From contig CAJOJA010000001.1 of assembly GCA_905234735.1 (NCBI GenBank), forward strand, positions 1 through 64,000: a stretch of 64,000 nt of DNA, given 5' to 3'. The notes below the pieces were generated by a model. It did not search any database. It was not told where the DNA came from and was given only the letters and a program-made list of their open reading frames with translations. Positions 8,401 to 17,207 of the stretch are shown here, in pieces. Each line of letters opens with the position of its first letter. The stretch's first letter is position 1. The stretch comes from an uncultured Bacteroidaceae bacterium. GTDB lineage: Bacteria; Bacteroidota; Bacteroidia; Bacteroidales; Bacteroidaceae. The position numbers and the translations under genes were made by a program.

Positions 8401-9133
8401 GCAGAGCTACCTGCATGCACAGGTAGCACAGAATGTCCTCGTAACCTGGGACGTTGACTATCCTGGCAGCCGCAGTGGATTCCTCATCGAAGAGGCCGGC
8501 GACATCGCTGCTGACTTCGACGGAACGGAGTTCAAGCTCTCTGTATTACCCGGTTCGCTCAACACTTTCTGCTATCCTATGGAACTGAGCGTGAAGGCTG
8601 GCGAAAAGGCCACCATGTGGAGCGTTGAGAGCGTTGCCGACAACACCGTTACTCTGACGAAGATTACTACATCGGCCATTGGTGGTCGTCCCTTCATCCT
8701 GATACAGAACGAGGCATTCGACCCCGAGGCTCCAGCCGACGAAACCGTGATGGTTGTGATGAAGCACACGAATGCCGTAACGGCCACCGAGCCTCAGACC
8801 AGCAAACTGCTGAAGGGTACGTTCGCCGCTCTGAAGGTGGGTGCAGGTGTGCTCGAGGCAAAGGGCAACGGTCTGGCCGTCACTCGTGGCAGAGACTATG
8901 AGATAGCTGCCAACAAGGCCTATATCCAGGGCGAAGAGGCTTACGACCGCGAAGCAACATTCGCCATTGCAAAGAGCGATGCAGCAGACGCCATCGAGAC
9001 CATCGTCACGAACGCCACCCGTCCGGGTGCCGTCTACACAATGGATGGTCGCATGGTTAGCCGCCGCGCCAACATCAACCAGTTGCCGAAGGGCATCTAC
9101 ATCATCAACGGCATCCGAGTGGTGATTAAGTGA
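5417..9133 (+). CDS. Large secreted protein with F5/8 type C (discoidin) module
   Basis: A 1238-residue protein. The ATG at 5417 is chosen because it begins a clean signal peptide (MNRKFTSFLMLLLMMFVSTSVMAQ) and follows the promoter. After an N-terminal region of beta-rich modules and short helical linkers, residues about 555-695 form a discoidin or CBM32-like module (ALIDGNASTFWHS, then YLQVEM, then GFKYLRFYGN and AEFQLYP). Such modules bind sugars or host surface ligands. A later block, FRFVAVGDSAYLLQNKATG, resembles ricin-type ligand-display segments. The protein ends with VYTMDGRMV followed by LPKGIYIINGIRVVIK, the short tail shared with seven other proteins here. No catalytic domain is evident. 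The next gene is a paralog. Likely an exported or surface glycan-binding protein. Confidence 0.85.
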   Translation: MNRKFTSFLMLLLMMFVSTSVMAQEEELDLTSKSITFGNVVDNFEPNTWYLLHQGRTSSLGNGQYAPALAGQMPESGGFLYDNGLDKNVLKLGVVNIEEPTSTMTAAGYLVRFVPTENDGAYNIQFGTGNWLTDPVNDAQSSKFTTSDDRYDAGEFNLYYIDTENAPGVVGFNVYDMKWRIDNNVAADAGINTGNTVVTWDSGKHETAINPETGMIVSNSIWSIVEVVWGEIDPYDAVKTELEDVYNEYQEYLDQMPVGNEPGQYDAEAVAAFVAAMAAAESIDDPDNTHEYTVEELRKMIDDIKSTYEAALASQVKYTFASGYYFIRNGFMENGESKWYETVTVVNEANEEEEITIPAFKYMSATLSGTTIMGTWGNMDMEDVTTTAPALWKITAEEGGVYDIVNLLTGGRFNKIETSKNVTLDPESENRMAIDYAGNTDDVIYVDIRVSTQAPNDYFYLHTGGHGGGSGKSGNLVGWSSGKTDTGYGATEWTLIPVDEDIALKIIEDFAPYQNHDKLVEDYKLMISDAKAKIEIAKDIVVNLDNENPLITTVEQLSSPYTEASEGSIDALIDGNASTFWHSAWSDGSVAGGTHYLQVEMPDMAVTNAAFTYTRRAVDNDHLTEVGVFGTNDAEAEKDACEELGVVSLPFDSNSETLTSGVFPTKGFKYLRFYGNTMYPNTRGYFHMAEFQLYPAEVIQSETCQYNVMGDIVKNLEGVIEKQKDVEMANLTNEEYNEMKTAYEAFIAKFVDPSELRQTIENISKDTGIIVIGTNPGFWPEGSSAQALANTIDVAKAYDAAGDYAPALSEKFIEVLKTLSDDIYANANKIQTNKWYKIRFAPESMFDEYEWDKVAGEHQYNEAAQTETSPELFGKYITAATLSEEEVTYTDNNDGIEKKLIHYEVEPADASDLSLGSRLYLMDDAANTNKDMALFRFVAVGDSAYLLQNKATGLFIKAAGTSGAVSLSVHPSLFDVRAIGYGLNVMAARSITGTKQSYLHAQVAQNVLVTWDVDYPGSRSGFLIEEAGDIAADFDGTEFKLSVLPGSLNTFCYPMELSVKAGEKATMWSVESVADNTVTLTKITTSAIGGRPFILIQNEAFDPEAPADETVMVVMKHTNAVTATEPQTSKLLKGTFAALKVGAGVLEAKGNGLAVTRGRDYEIAANKAYIQGEEAYDREATFAIAKSDAADAIETIVTNATRPGAVYTMDGRMVSRRANINQLPKGIYIINGIRVVIK

Positions 9134-9161
9134 TACCCCTAATAACTTAGGAAATAGTAAG

Positions 9162-9188
9162 ACCGTGGCGAAAGTCACGGTTTTTTTT
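9162..9188 (+). terminator. Intrinsic terminator after the first F5/8 type C gene
   Basis: ACCGTG and CACGGT pair across an eight-base loop (GCGAAAGT) and are followed by a run of eight T residues, 29 bases after the stop codon. Confidence 0.8.
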
Positions 9189-9230
9189 GTTAATATTACT
9201 AAATATTTTTTATTCTTAATTTATTTTTCG

Positions 9231-9238
9231 TATCTTTG
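9231..9238 (+). promoter_or_regulatory. Promoter -7 element of the second F5/8 type C gene
   Basis: TATCTTTG fits the TAnnTTTG -7 element. The position 20 bases upstream reads TTTT instead of TTTG. The ATG at 9297 lies about 58 bases downstream. Confidence 0.6.
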
Positions 9239-9296
9239 TCCCGCGGAGATTATAAAAGAATGAAATTAACCTAATTACTAACCAAAAACCAATCAC

Positions 9297-12200
9297 ATGA
9301 AGAAACTTTACTTACTCTTCACGTTGCTGCTCTCCATGCTGGGAGCGACAACAGCGTTCGCACAGGATGAAGTCACCATCCCCGTGGACATGAACAATGG
9401 TAGGTGGGTTCAGTGGAACGGGAACAGCACGTTCCCCTTTGCCCGCACCTGGAACTCAACGACCACACCTGCCATTTCCGTATGCTGTACGACTGGCGGA
9501 AATTCCACAACTGACATTCGGGGGAATTCCTTCAATGGTGCCAACAACATGTCTGCTTATGGTGATGCCATGGTGAATCTGATGTTCTTCAGCAACCTTA
9601 GCACCTACCAAATCATGGTCGAGGAAGGCTGGTACATCACATCCGTAGATTTTGACTTCGACGTCACCGCTTGGACTTCGTCTAACGGTTTCTACAATTT
9701 CCCCGAGGAAAGCGGACTAAGCGTAACAGCCGAGGATCTGGAAGCCGTTGTCAGCGCAAACCCGGATGACATCCAACACATTTCGTGGGAGAATGAGGAT
9801 GACGAAGTCTACACCTTCACTTTCAACGTTAATAGAGTGGCAGACGACAATGGTTTCGCCCGCACCAGCAACTTCGTAGTCAAAGTGAAGAAGCAGGGTG
9901 AAGCCAAGGCTGCCCTACAGGCACTGCAGCAGGTTCTGACAACGTACCAGGACTACAAGTTCCTGACCGGCTCAGAACCCGGTAACTACGACGAGGCTAA
10001 AGTGGAAGCTTTCCAGGATGCCATTGATGCAGCACTCGAAGCCGACGGCAATCCTGACTTGGACGGTCTGCCCGACGCAGAACTGGCTACCATGTATCGC
10101 GAAATGGCCCAGGCCATCAAGGATGCTTACGAAGCCGTTTTGGCATCGCGCAATACCGTCTACAATATCGCAGACGGTTATTACCGCCTCAAGACAGGTC
10201 TGGTATACTCCGCCAACGTTGTTATCGGCCAAGACGGAGAAACCGGCGAGGACATCACCGAAACTCAGAATGTCGACAAGTATATGCTGAGCGCTTTAGA
10301 AGGTGAGAACATTTATGGACGCTGGGGTTCTGTAGAGAATCTGGATGCCGACTGCTCATCGCTGTGGAAGATTACGAACAAGGAAGATGGTATAGACTTC
10401 CAGAACATGGCTACCGATGCTCGCTTCACAACTGTTGCCACAAGCTCAAGTGCCAAAATGACCCTCACTAGCGAGAGCCTGATGGCCATTGAACCCGTGG
10501 GTACCGTGGACGACGTGACCTACACCAACATCCGTGTCAGCACCCAGGAGGCTAATAAGTACTTCTACCTGCACCAAGGCGGCCATGGTGGCGGTACTGG
10601 CAGCGGCAGTTATCTGGTAGGCTGGTCTACAAGCGCCGGTTTCAATGGTGACGGTGAATGGGCTGCCGGTGGTTCAGAATGGGTATTCGTCCCCGTTGAT
10701 GCCACTGCTGCCGAAGAAATCATCAAGGCATACGAACCCACAAAGGATCAGCTTCTGATGAAGGAGCGCTATAAGTTGATGGTAGCCGATGCTCCTGGCA
10801 AGGTTGAGATTGCACACGACCGCACCACGGTTATCAGTGGCGACTCCCTGATTGCCGACTCCACACAGTTCAGCAGCCCCAACTCCGACAGAGACGAAGG
10901 TAAGAGCTTTGCTGCCCTGCTCGATGGCAATCCTGCCACCATTTGGCACGGCGACTGGCACAACGACTACAAGGGCGATGTACAGTACATCCAGGTAGAG
11001 ATTACCGACGAGGATGTAACGGCAGCAGCCCTGAAGTTCACCCGTCGCAATACCACAGCCAATCAGGTTACCCAGTTCACCGTTTACGGTACGAACGAGC
11101 CTATCGGCCCCGAGGATTCTCTGAAGGTTGCCAATGGCTGTGAGAAACTGGCCGTACTCAATACTCCCTACTCGGCAGCAGGTGAGGTCATCACGTCTGC
11201 TGGTTTCTTCACGAAGGGTTACAAATACCTGCGCTTTGCTTTCACTGGAAACACAGCCAATGCCAAGTTCGCTCACTTCGCCGAGTTCCAGCTCTACAAA
11301 GCCACCATCAGCGAATCGGAGACCAGCCAGTTCAACGTGCTGGGCGACATCGCCAAGAATATGGAAGACGTGCTGAACGCACAGGATGGCCTAAATGTTG
11401 ACGACCTGACCGCTGAACAGTACAACGCCATGAAGAGTGCATACGATGCCTTCATTGCCAAGTTTGTTGACCCGACCGAGCTGCGCGAGACGCTGGCTGA
11501 GGTACAGGGCATAGGTGAAGGTATCGTTACTGGCACACAGCCTGGTTTCTGGAAGGACGAGACCACAGGTGCTTCTCTGAGCAACCTTCTGACTACCGCC
11601 AAGGCTTACGACGAGGCTGGCGCCTATACGCAGGAAAAGAGCGACGAGTATGTTGCAAACCTGAAGACTTTGGCCGAGGATGTTTATGCTGCCGCCAACC
11701 AGATTCAGGAAGGCAAGTGGTATCGCATCCGCTTCGCTACCGAGGAAGATTTCGATGCTCACGAATGGAATAAGAGTGCTGGTTATGTAGCCCCTGCTGA
11801 AGATAAGCCCGAAATCGACGCACCGCTGTTTGGCAAGTATGTAACTGTTGCCAACTGGGTAGAAATTGATTTGGACGAAACAACGAAAGGCTATGATTTA
11901 GAGATGTTCGAAGAGGAGCAGTCCACATTCATCGGCAAGAACCTGTACTTCATGGACGACGACGCCATCACGAAGAAGGATATGTCCATGTTCCGCTTCA
12001 TCGCAGTGGGCGACAGCGCCTACCTGCTGCAGAACAAGGCCACCGGCCTGTTCCTGAAGGCTGCCGGTGCCAGCGGTGCCGTTCGTCTGGGCGTACAGCC
12101 CTCTTTATTCAATACCAGAGCCGTAGGTTATGGTTTGAATATCATTGCTTCCAAGAACCTCATCGGTGGTACTAACGAGAACTATCTGCACGGCCAGAAG

Positions 12201-12932
12201 TCTAACAACATCCTGGTTACCTGGAACGCCACCGCTCCTGGTTCGGCCAGTGCCATGTACATTGAGGAAGCTGGCGAAGTTGCTGCTGACTACACCAACA
12301 CGGCAGACATCGCCATCCAGATGGGTAAGCTGCAAGCATTCTGCTATCCCTTCGAGATTTCCAAAATCGATGATGAGTATGGTCAGGCTTGGAGCGTAAA
12401 CGCTATCGAGGACAACAAGATTTCGCTCTGCAAGATTGCCGACAAGATTGATGCCGGACGTCCCTTCATCTACCTCAGAGGCGAAACTAAAGACTTCATT
12501 GAAGACGAAGAGGCCGAACCCGTACCTTTCACCTTCAACACCAGCGCCATTGCTATCGAGCCACAGGCTGAAGCTGCCCTGAAGGGTACTTACTCCACCA
12601 TAAAGATTGACCGTGGTGATGTGTACTGCAAGGGAAATGAATTGGTTGTGAACACCGTGGGTAAGGATGACATCATGGTAACCTACACCTACGTTGATGC
12701 CAACAGTGCATACATCTCTGGTGAGACTCCGCTGGATCCGAATGCCGAACTGGAAGTCGTATGGGATAAGGATGCTGCTGACGGCATCATGACCGCTCTG
12801 CAGAACGTGAGCAAGTCAGGCGTCATCTACACCGTGGATGGTCGCATAGCTGGTAAGGGCAACCTGAACAACGTAAAGAACCTGGGCCGTGGCATCTACA
12901 TCCTGAACGGCACAAAGGTAATCGTGAAGTAA
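9297..12932 (+). CDS. Large secreted protein with F5/8 type C module, paralog of the preceding gene
   Basis: A 1211-residue protein with signal peptide MKKLYLLFTLLLSMLGATTAFAQ. Its N-terminal 200 residues differ from the neighbour, but from about residue 200 the two run in parallel. Shared parts are a helical linker, a GG-rich segment (YLHQGGHGGGTGSG), the discoidin module at about 525-668 (ALLDGNPATIWHGDW, YIQVEI, GYKYLRFAF, AEFQLYK), the helical linker, and the FRFIAVGDSAYLLQNKATGLF block. It ends VIYTVDGRIAG followed by LGRGIYILNGTKVIVK. No enzyme active site is seen. It has its own promoter and terminator, so the pair arose by duplication of a complete transcription unit. Probably a surface or secreted ligand-binding protein working with the adjacent M60 peptidase. 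Confidence 0.85.
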   Translation: MKKLYLLFTLLLSMLGATTAFAQDEVTIPVDMNNGRWVQWNGNSTFPFARTWNSTTTPAISVCCTTGGNSTTDIRGNSFNGANNMSAYGDAMVNLMFFSNLSTYQIMVEEGWYITSVDFDFDVTAWTSSNGFYNFPEESGLSVTAEDLEAVVSANPDDIQHISWENEDDEVYTFTFNVNRVADDNGFARTSNFVVKVKKQGEAKAALQALQQVLTTYQDYKFLTGSEPGNYDEAKVEAFQDAIDAALEADGNPDLDGLPDAELATMYREMAQAIKDAYEAVLASRNTVYNIADGYYRLKTGLVYSANVVIGQDGETGEDITETQNVDKYMLSALEGENIYGRWGSVENLDADCSSLWKITNKEDGIDFQNMATDARFTTVATSSSAKMTLTSESLMAIEPVGTVDDVTYTNIRVSTQEANKYFYLHQGGHGGGTGSGSYLVGWSTSAGFNGDGEWAAGGSEWVFVPVDATAAEEIIKAYEPTKDQLLMKERYKLMVADAPGKVEIAHDRTTVISGDSLIADSTQFSSPNSDRDEGKSFAALLDGNPATIWHGDWHNDYKGDVQYIQVEITDEDVTAAALKFTRRNTTANQVTQFTVYGTNEPIGPEDSLKVANGCEKLAVLNTPYSAAGEVITSAGFFTKGYKYLRFAFTGNTANAKFAHFAEFQLYKATISESETSQFNVLGDIAKNMEDVLNAQDGLNVDDLTAEQYNAMKSAYDAFIAKFVDPTELRETLAEVQGIGEGIVTGTQPGFWKDETTGASLSNLLTTAKAYDEAGAYTQEKSDEYVANLKTLAEDVYAAANQIQEGKWYRIRFATEEDFDAHEWNKSAGYVAPAEDKPEIDAPLFGKYVTVANWVEIDLDETTKGYDLEMFEEEQSTFIGKNLYFMDDDAITKKDMSMFRFIAVGDSAYLLQNKATGLFLKAAGASGAVRLGVQPSLFNTRAVGYGLNIIASKNLIGGTNENYLHGQKSNNILVTWNATAPGSASAMYIEEAGEVAADYTNTADIAIQMGKLQAFCYPFEISKIDDEYGQAWSVNAIEDNKISLCKIADKIDAGRPFIYLRGETKDFIEDEEAEPVPFTFNTSAIAIEPQAEAALKGTYSTIKIDRGDVYCKGNELVVNTVGKDDIMVTYTYVDANSAYISGETPLDPNAELEVVWDKDAADGIMTALQNVSKSGVIYTVDGRIAGKGNLNNVKNLGRGIYILNGTKVIVK

Positions 12933-12961
12933 TCCAGAATACCTAAGGATATACTATATTA

Positions 12962-13000
12962 AAAAAGAGCCGTGGCGAAATTCACCACGGCTCTTTTTTT
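12962..13000 (+). terminator. Intrinsic terminator after the second F5/8 type C gene
   Basis: AAAAAGAGCCGTGG pairs with CCACGGCTCTTTTT across an eight-base loop, followed by further T residues. The inner part (CCGTGG with loop CGAAA) is close to the terminator of the upstream paralog, so it was probably duplicated with the gene. Confidence 0.85.
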
Positions 13001-13054
13001 GACGACATTGCTTACATTTTTAATTTATAATTTTTAATTTATAATTTTAATTCG

Positions 13055-13062
13055 TACCTTTG
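13055..13062 (+). promoter_or_regulatory. Promoter -7 element of the M60 peptidase gene
   Basis: TACCTTTG matches TAnnTTTG and lies 30 bases before the ATG at 13093. The upstream stretch 13020-13050 is a direct repeat of AT-rich words (TTTTTAATTTATAA). Confidence 0.6.
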
Positions 13063-13092
13063 CTTCGGACAACTAACCAAAACCATTATATC

Positions 13093-16000
13093 ATGAAGAA
13101 ACGTTACTACTTTTTCATGCTTTTGTTCACGTTCGTGAGCGGCATACTGAAGGCTCAGAACTATGCTACCGAGCTGAAGGACGGCAGCTACTATCGCGTT
13201 AGCAGTCCATCCTACACCCTGTACATGACCGAGGTGGACGGCAACAGCGTCAAGTCCGTAGCACTGGACGAAACGAACTATGCACAGATCTGGAAGCTAA
13301 ACAAGAAAGGTTCCGGCTTTGTTTTCCAGAACGCACTCACAGGGCGTAACATTCAAAGCCAAACAACCACAAGCGCTTACTACACGACGGGTACCACCGC
13401 CTACGCCCTCTACCCCGCCAAGGTGAGCGGAAGCAGCGACACATGGACCATCGCCAACTCGTCAAGCGACGGTTCTGGTCTACACACGGCATCCTCGCAA
13501 GGCTACAATGTTGTACGTTGGTCCACAAATGCTGATGCCAGCAGGTGGCAGTTTGAGGAGATGACCGTCTCGGAGGAAGAACTGGAGAAGGCCCGTGCCC
13601 CCTACGAAGCCTTCAACGAACTGACGAAGAACAAGAGTACGTTTCAGTCGAAGCTCAGGAACCTGTTCGTGGACTATGCCTGCACAACGCTGAAGGATGA
13701 AATCCAGGCTCTAAGCGACGATGAGCTGGCTGCCAACGAAGACTTTGCTGCTCTGAATGCCGACATGCAAGCCATGGTGCTAAAAATCAAGAACGACACC
13801 TGGCAACAGTTCACCAATGCCACGACGGGCTATACCGCTGGCTATGAGAAGTTCTTCCGCATCGCCGACTATAAAATCTACAGCCACTTCCAGAATATGT
13901 GCAACGGCAGTAACTTCCAAATGAGCAACTCGTTCGGTAAGCTTTCAGGCCCCACGGGCATCGTGGCACAGAAAGGGGACATCATCTACGTTTATGTCGA
14001 TGCCAGTCCCAAATCGAACTGCACGCTGCAACTGGAAGCAGTCGGAACGAATGGTGTACCCGGTGATAACAGAACGGGATCAGTCAGCGCGCTGACACGT
14101 GGTCTGAACGTGTTTATGTTCAGCGAACAAAAGATGCTATACATCTTCCATCAGTTGGACGACACGTCGAAGAAATTGGCCAATTATCCCGACATCAAGA
14201 TTCACATCGAGGGCGGCAGCCTGCATGGCTACTGGGATGCCACACGCGGCATGACCGATGCCGACTGGGCATTGCTGCAACAAGACCTGCTGAAGGAGAA
14301 CGTCTGCAAGAACCTGAACCTGAAAACCGAGCACTTGGTGTTTGCGATGGACAATAAACTGGTGAAGGAGTGCGAACCGAAGAACATAGAAGGCCTGATG
14401 CGCATCTGGGACATGATTCCCGTGAACGAGGAGCGCTACATGGGCGTGGAGGACTTTGAAGGTCGCTATCGCAACATCTGGAACGTCTTCTCCATCAACT
14501 ACAACTACATGTTTGCCACTACGAATGGCACCTATTACAACGAGACTACCCTGCCCACCATCATGAACTATGCCAACATGCGCAAGCCGGGCAACCTCTG
14601 GGGACCCAGTCACGAAATGGGGCACAACCACCAGGCCAGCATCAACGTTATCGGTACCACGGAGAGTTCGAACAACATGTTCTCGAACATCAACACCTTC
14701 GAGCAGGGCATACAAACCACCCGCCGTCAGATTTCGGCCGATGTATTCTGGGAACTGGGCAAGGAGACACCTTGGCTGAAACGCAGCATCTGGAACACCA
14801 CCAGCATGTTCTTCCAACTGTACCTCTACTTCCACGCCCAGCACCACGACGACAACTTCCTGCCCAACCTGTTCCGCAAGATGCGTAAGAACCCCATCAA
14901 CAAGGGCACATCCACTCCTAACGTGACCTACGTGAACGTTGATGGCGAGACCGTGACGGGTACAGTCAACGTGGCCACTGGCGCTAAGGACTATCTGCAT
15001 CTGGCCAAGATGATATGCGACGTGGCCCAGGCCGACCTCTCGGAGTTCTTTGAGGCATACGGTATGTTCATCCCCGTCAGCAAGATGCACGTGGGCGACT
15101 ACAGCAACTACCTCGTGACCACCACGCAGGCCGAAATCAACTCAGCCAAGGCCTACATGCAGAAGTATCCGAAGAAACTGGGCAACATCATGTTCATCGA
15201 AGACCATATCTTGCCCATGAAGGCTGCCGACCCCAACAACAAGTTTGAAGGCATACCCGATGCCAGCGGTAAGAAGACGAACAATCTGGGACAACACAAC
15301 GAGGTGGGTGAATACAAGAATCTGCCCATTGGCGATGTTGGCGACTTTGAGGAGTTCGACGGACGAACCGAATACTGCACCAACAACGACTACTGCACCA
15401 TCTCCAACAACAACATCACCTTCAAGGGTGAAGGCTATATCGGTCACAAGTTCTACGACCAGAACGGCAATCTCATCTGGGCTACCAATGCCAGCAAGAA
15501 TGTGCCTATGCCCACAGGACTGGCCAGGCGCATCCAGAACGGCGAGGTGACCATAGTGGCAGCCGAGGCCAACATGACGGATGTGCCCTGCCCCTACTAC
15601 AAGAGCGGCAGCTCCCCCGTGTATGGTATGCAGATGTATTTCGGCGACGAAGAACAGAGCAAGAAATGGTGGGGCGGCACCAATACCAATCTAACCCAGT
15701 ACATGCCCGAGAACGCTATCGGTGTAGTGACCAGCAAGAACCCCTCGGAGAACATCACTGCCTCGCCAAACATCATCAACGAAGACACAGCCAACAGCAT
15801 CGTATTGAACGGAGAGAAGCCCGCCTACATCCCCGAAATCACAATAGACGAAGCCATTGTCCCCCTGACTGCCAAGACTGTCACGTTCACCAAGACCGTC
15901 AGTGGAACGGCTGCCCTCGACCTGCCCTTCGCTGTAACAAGCACTGAGATAGAAGGTCTGAAGACAGCGGCCTATGAAAATGGTACGGTAAGCATCATCG

Positions 16001-16323
16001 ATGCGACCACTGTAGAAGCCGGAAAGCCTGTGGTTGTCAGCGGCAACGTGAACATCACCGTAGACAATGCTACCCTAAAGGCGGGCAGCTATCAGCAACT
16101 GTCCAACGTCAAGGTATTGGCAGCCGACGGTCAAAGCGTCATCGAAGCAGAGACCGCATCACCCTTCACCTATAACTTTGGTAAGGCCACTGGCATTCGT
16201 TCCATTGACAATACCGAAACTACCACGAGCAAGGAACATATCCTATATGACCTCAGCGGCCGCCGTGTCACGAAGGCTGCCAAGGGCCTGTACATTGTGA
16301 ATGGCAAGAAGATAGTTCGATAA
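13093..16323 (+). CDS. Secreted M60-family (enhancin or mucinase type) metallopeptidase
   Basis: A 1076-residue protein; the ATG at 13093 starts the signal peptide MKKRYYFFMLLFTFVSGILKAQ. Residues about 25-165 look like a ricin-type beta-trefoil or carbohydrate-binding module. Residues about 255-360 match the beta-sandwich that precedes M60 domains. The catalytic motif is HEMGH with His507, Glu508 and His511, and Glu524 lies 12 residues on, fitting HExxH-x(8-28)-E. M60 enzymes cut heavily O-glycosylated proteins such as mucins. The C-terminal 350 residues are beta-rich, ending YDLSGRRV then AKGLYIVNGKK. It follows the two discoidin proteins in the same direction, suggesting a host glycoprotein-attack cluster. 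Confidence 0.9.
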   Translation: MKKRYYFFMLLFTFVSGILKAQNYATELKDGSYYRVSSPSYTLYMTEVDGNSVKSVALDETNYAQIWKLNKKGSGFVFQNALTGRNIQSQTTTSAYYTTGTTAYALYPAKVSGSSDTWTIANSSSDGSGLHTASSQGYNVVRWSTNADASRWQFEEMTVSEEELEKARAPYEAFNELTKNKSTFQSKLRNLFVDYACTTLKDEIQALSDDELAANEDFAALNADMQAMVLKIKNDTWQQFTNATTGYTAGYEKFFRIADYKIYSHFQNMCNGSNFQMSNSFGKLSGPTGIVAQKGDIIYVYVDASPKSNCTLQLEAVGTNGVPGDNRTGSVSALTRGLNVFMFSEQKMLYIFHQLDDTSKKLANYPDIKIHIEGGSLHGYWDATRGMTDADWALLQQDLLKENVCKNLNLKTEHLVFAMDNKLVKECEPKNIEGLMRIWDMIPVNEERYMGVEDFEGRYRNIWNVFSINYNYMFATTNGTYYNETTLPTIMNYANMRKPGNLWGPSHEMGHNHQASINVIGTTESSNNMFSNINTFEQGIQTTRRQISADVFWELGKETPWLKRSIWNTTSMFFQLYLYFHAQHHDDNFLPNLFRKMRKNPINKGTSTPNVTYVNVDGETVTGTVNVATGAKDYLHLAKMICDVAQADLSEFFEAYGMFIPVSKMHVGDYSNYLVTTTQAEINSAKAYMQKYPKKLGNIMFIEDHILPMKAADPNNKFEGIPDASGKKTNNLGQHNEVGEYKNLPIGDVGDFEEFDGRTEYCTNNDYCTISNNNITFKGEGYIGHKFYDQNGNLIWATNASKNVPMPTGLARRIQNGEVTIVAAEANMTDVPCPYYKSGSSPVYGMQMYFGDEEQSKKWWGGTNTNLTQYMPENAIGVVTSKNPSENITASPNIINEDTANSIVLNGEKPAYIPEITIDEAIVPLTAKTVTFTKTVSGTAALDLPFAVTSTEIEGLKTAAYENGTVSIIDATTVEAGKPVVVSGNVNITVDNATLKAGSYQQLSNVKVLAADGQSVIEAETASPFTYNFGKATGIRSIDNTETTTSKEHILYDLSGRRVTKAAKGLYIVNGKKIVR

Positions 16324-16374
16324 TTGATATTTGACAATTGATATTAATAATTAATTCACTAAAAACTGACAACT

Positions 16375-16533
16375 ATGAAAAAGTATGTTTGCGACGTTTG
16401 TGGCTACGAGTACGACCCCGCAGTAGGTGACCCCGACAATGGCATTGCCCCCGGCACGGCCTTTGAGGACCTGCCCGAAGACTGGGTTTGTCCCCTGTGT
16501 GGCGTAGGCAAGGACGAATTTAGCGAAGCCTAA
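16375..16533 (+). CDS. Rubredoxin
   Basis: A 52-residue protein, [20 protein letters not shown] followed by [20 protein letters not shown] and LCGVGKDEF. The two CxxC pairs (CDVC and CPLC) hold the single Fe(Cys)4 centre, and the GYEYDP and [10 protein letters not shown] contexts are diagnostic. It is a cytoplasmic one-electron carrier, used in anaerobes mainly for superoxide and peroxide detoxification. It is 51 bases downstream of the M60 gene with no clear promoter between them, so it may be read through from there. A strong hairpin follows. Confidence 0.95.
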   Translation: MKKYVCDVCGYEYDPAVGDPDNGIAPGTAFEDLPEDWVCPLCGVGKDEFSEA

Positions 16534-16544
16534 ACGCCATAGTC

Positions 16545-16598
16545 CGAACAAAGTAAATCCCCGGCTCCAACCCAGGAGTCGGGGATTTACTTTGTTCG
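16545..16598. terminator. Bidirectional terminator between rubredoxin and NUDIX genes
   Basis: A 24-base stem, CGAACAAAGTAAATCCCCGG and following bases pairing with the complement at 16575-16598, with one G-T pair and a short loop. It lies between two convergent genes and can serve both strands because its arms are A/T-rich at the base. Confidence 0.85.
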
Positions 16599-16608
16599 TA
16601 TGTTTGTG

Positions 16609-17172
16609 TCAGCGTGTGGCGAAGAACTTCCACAACGGAGCCACCATCAGAGCCTGCTTGAAGCCGTCACGCTCCAGAATGCGGCGTACCTCGTCCAAGA
16701 GCACCAGATGTATGGTGATGTCCTCCGTGGGTTCTAAATGCTGTCCGTCGATTTGCTCCACGCCTTCGGCCAGAAAACAGTGCGAAAGGTTGGTGCACGC
16801 ACTGGCATTGGGCGAATATGCCCCCAGTTCGGTCCACTGACCGCCCCCGAAGCCTGTCTCCTCCAACAGTTCGCGACGCGCTGCCAGTTCGGGTTCTTCA
16901 CCTGGCTCCACCACACCCGCCGGAATCTCCCATTCCGTGCTGCCCAGTCCATGCCGGTACTGCCGTTCCAGAATCATGCGACCGTCCGTCGTTATGGCAA
17001 TGACGTTTATCCACGTTGGGTATTCCAATATCCAATACTCCGGGTTCTCCACGCCACTGGGCAGACGGACAACATCCTTTCGTGCCGTAAGCCAGGGACG
17101 CTGGATCAAGTATTCACTCTTCACAATCATCCACGGCTGTGGATCATTCTTCAATAGTTCTTTCTCGGTCAT
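16609..17172 (-). CDS. NUDIX hydrolase, ADP-ribose pyrophosphatase-like
   Basis: A 187-residue protein with a perfect Nudix box, G-x5-E-x7-REU-x-EE-x-GU: GVVEPGEEPELAARRELLEE then TGF. The acidic residues bind Mg2+ for hydrolysis of a nucleoside diphosphate linked to another moiety. The preceding beta-strand domain (VKSEYLIQRPWLTARKDVVRLPSG) and the TDGRMILERQYRHGLG segment resemble ADP-sugar pyrophosphatases, so ADP-ribose or an ADP- or UDP-sugar is the likely substrate. It lies 35 bases downstream of the GH84 gene on the same strand and may share its transcript. It ends at a bidirectional terminator. Confidence 0.85.
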   Translation of the reverse strand: MTEKELLKNDPQPWMIVKSEYLIQRPWLTARKDVVRLPSGVENPEYWILEYPTWINVIAITTDGRMILERQYRHGLGSTEWEIPAGVVEPGEEPELAARRELLEETGFGGGQWTELGAYSPNASACTNLSHCFLAEGVEQIDGQHLEPTEDITIHLVLLDEVRRILERDGFKQALMVAPLWKFFATR

Positions 17173-17207
17173 TGTAGAAGGGGAGCTAGAAGGGAGTTAA
17201 AGGGACA

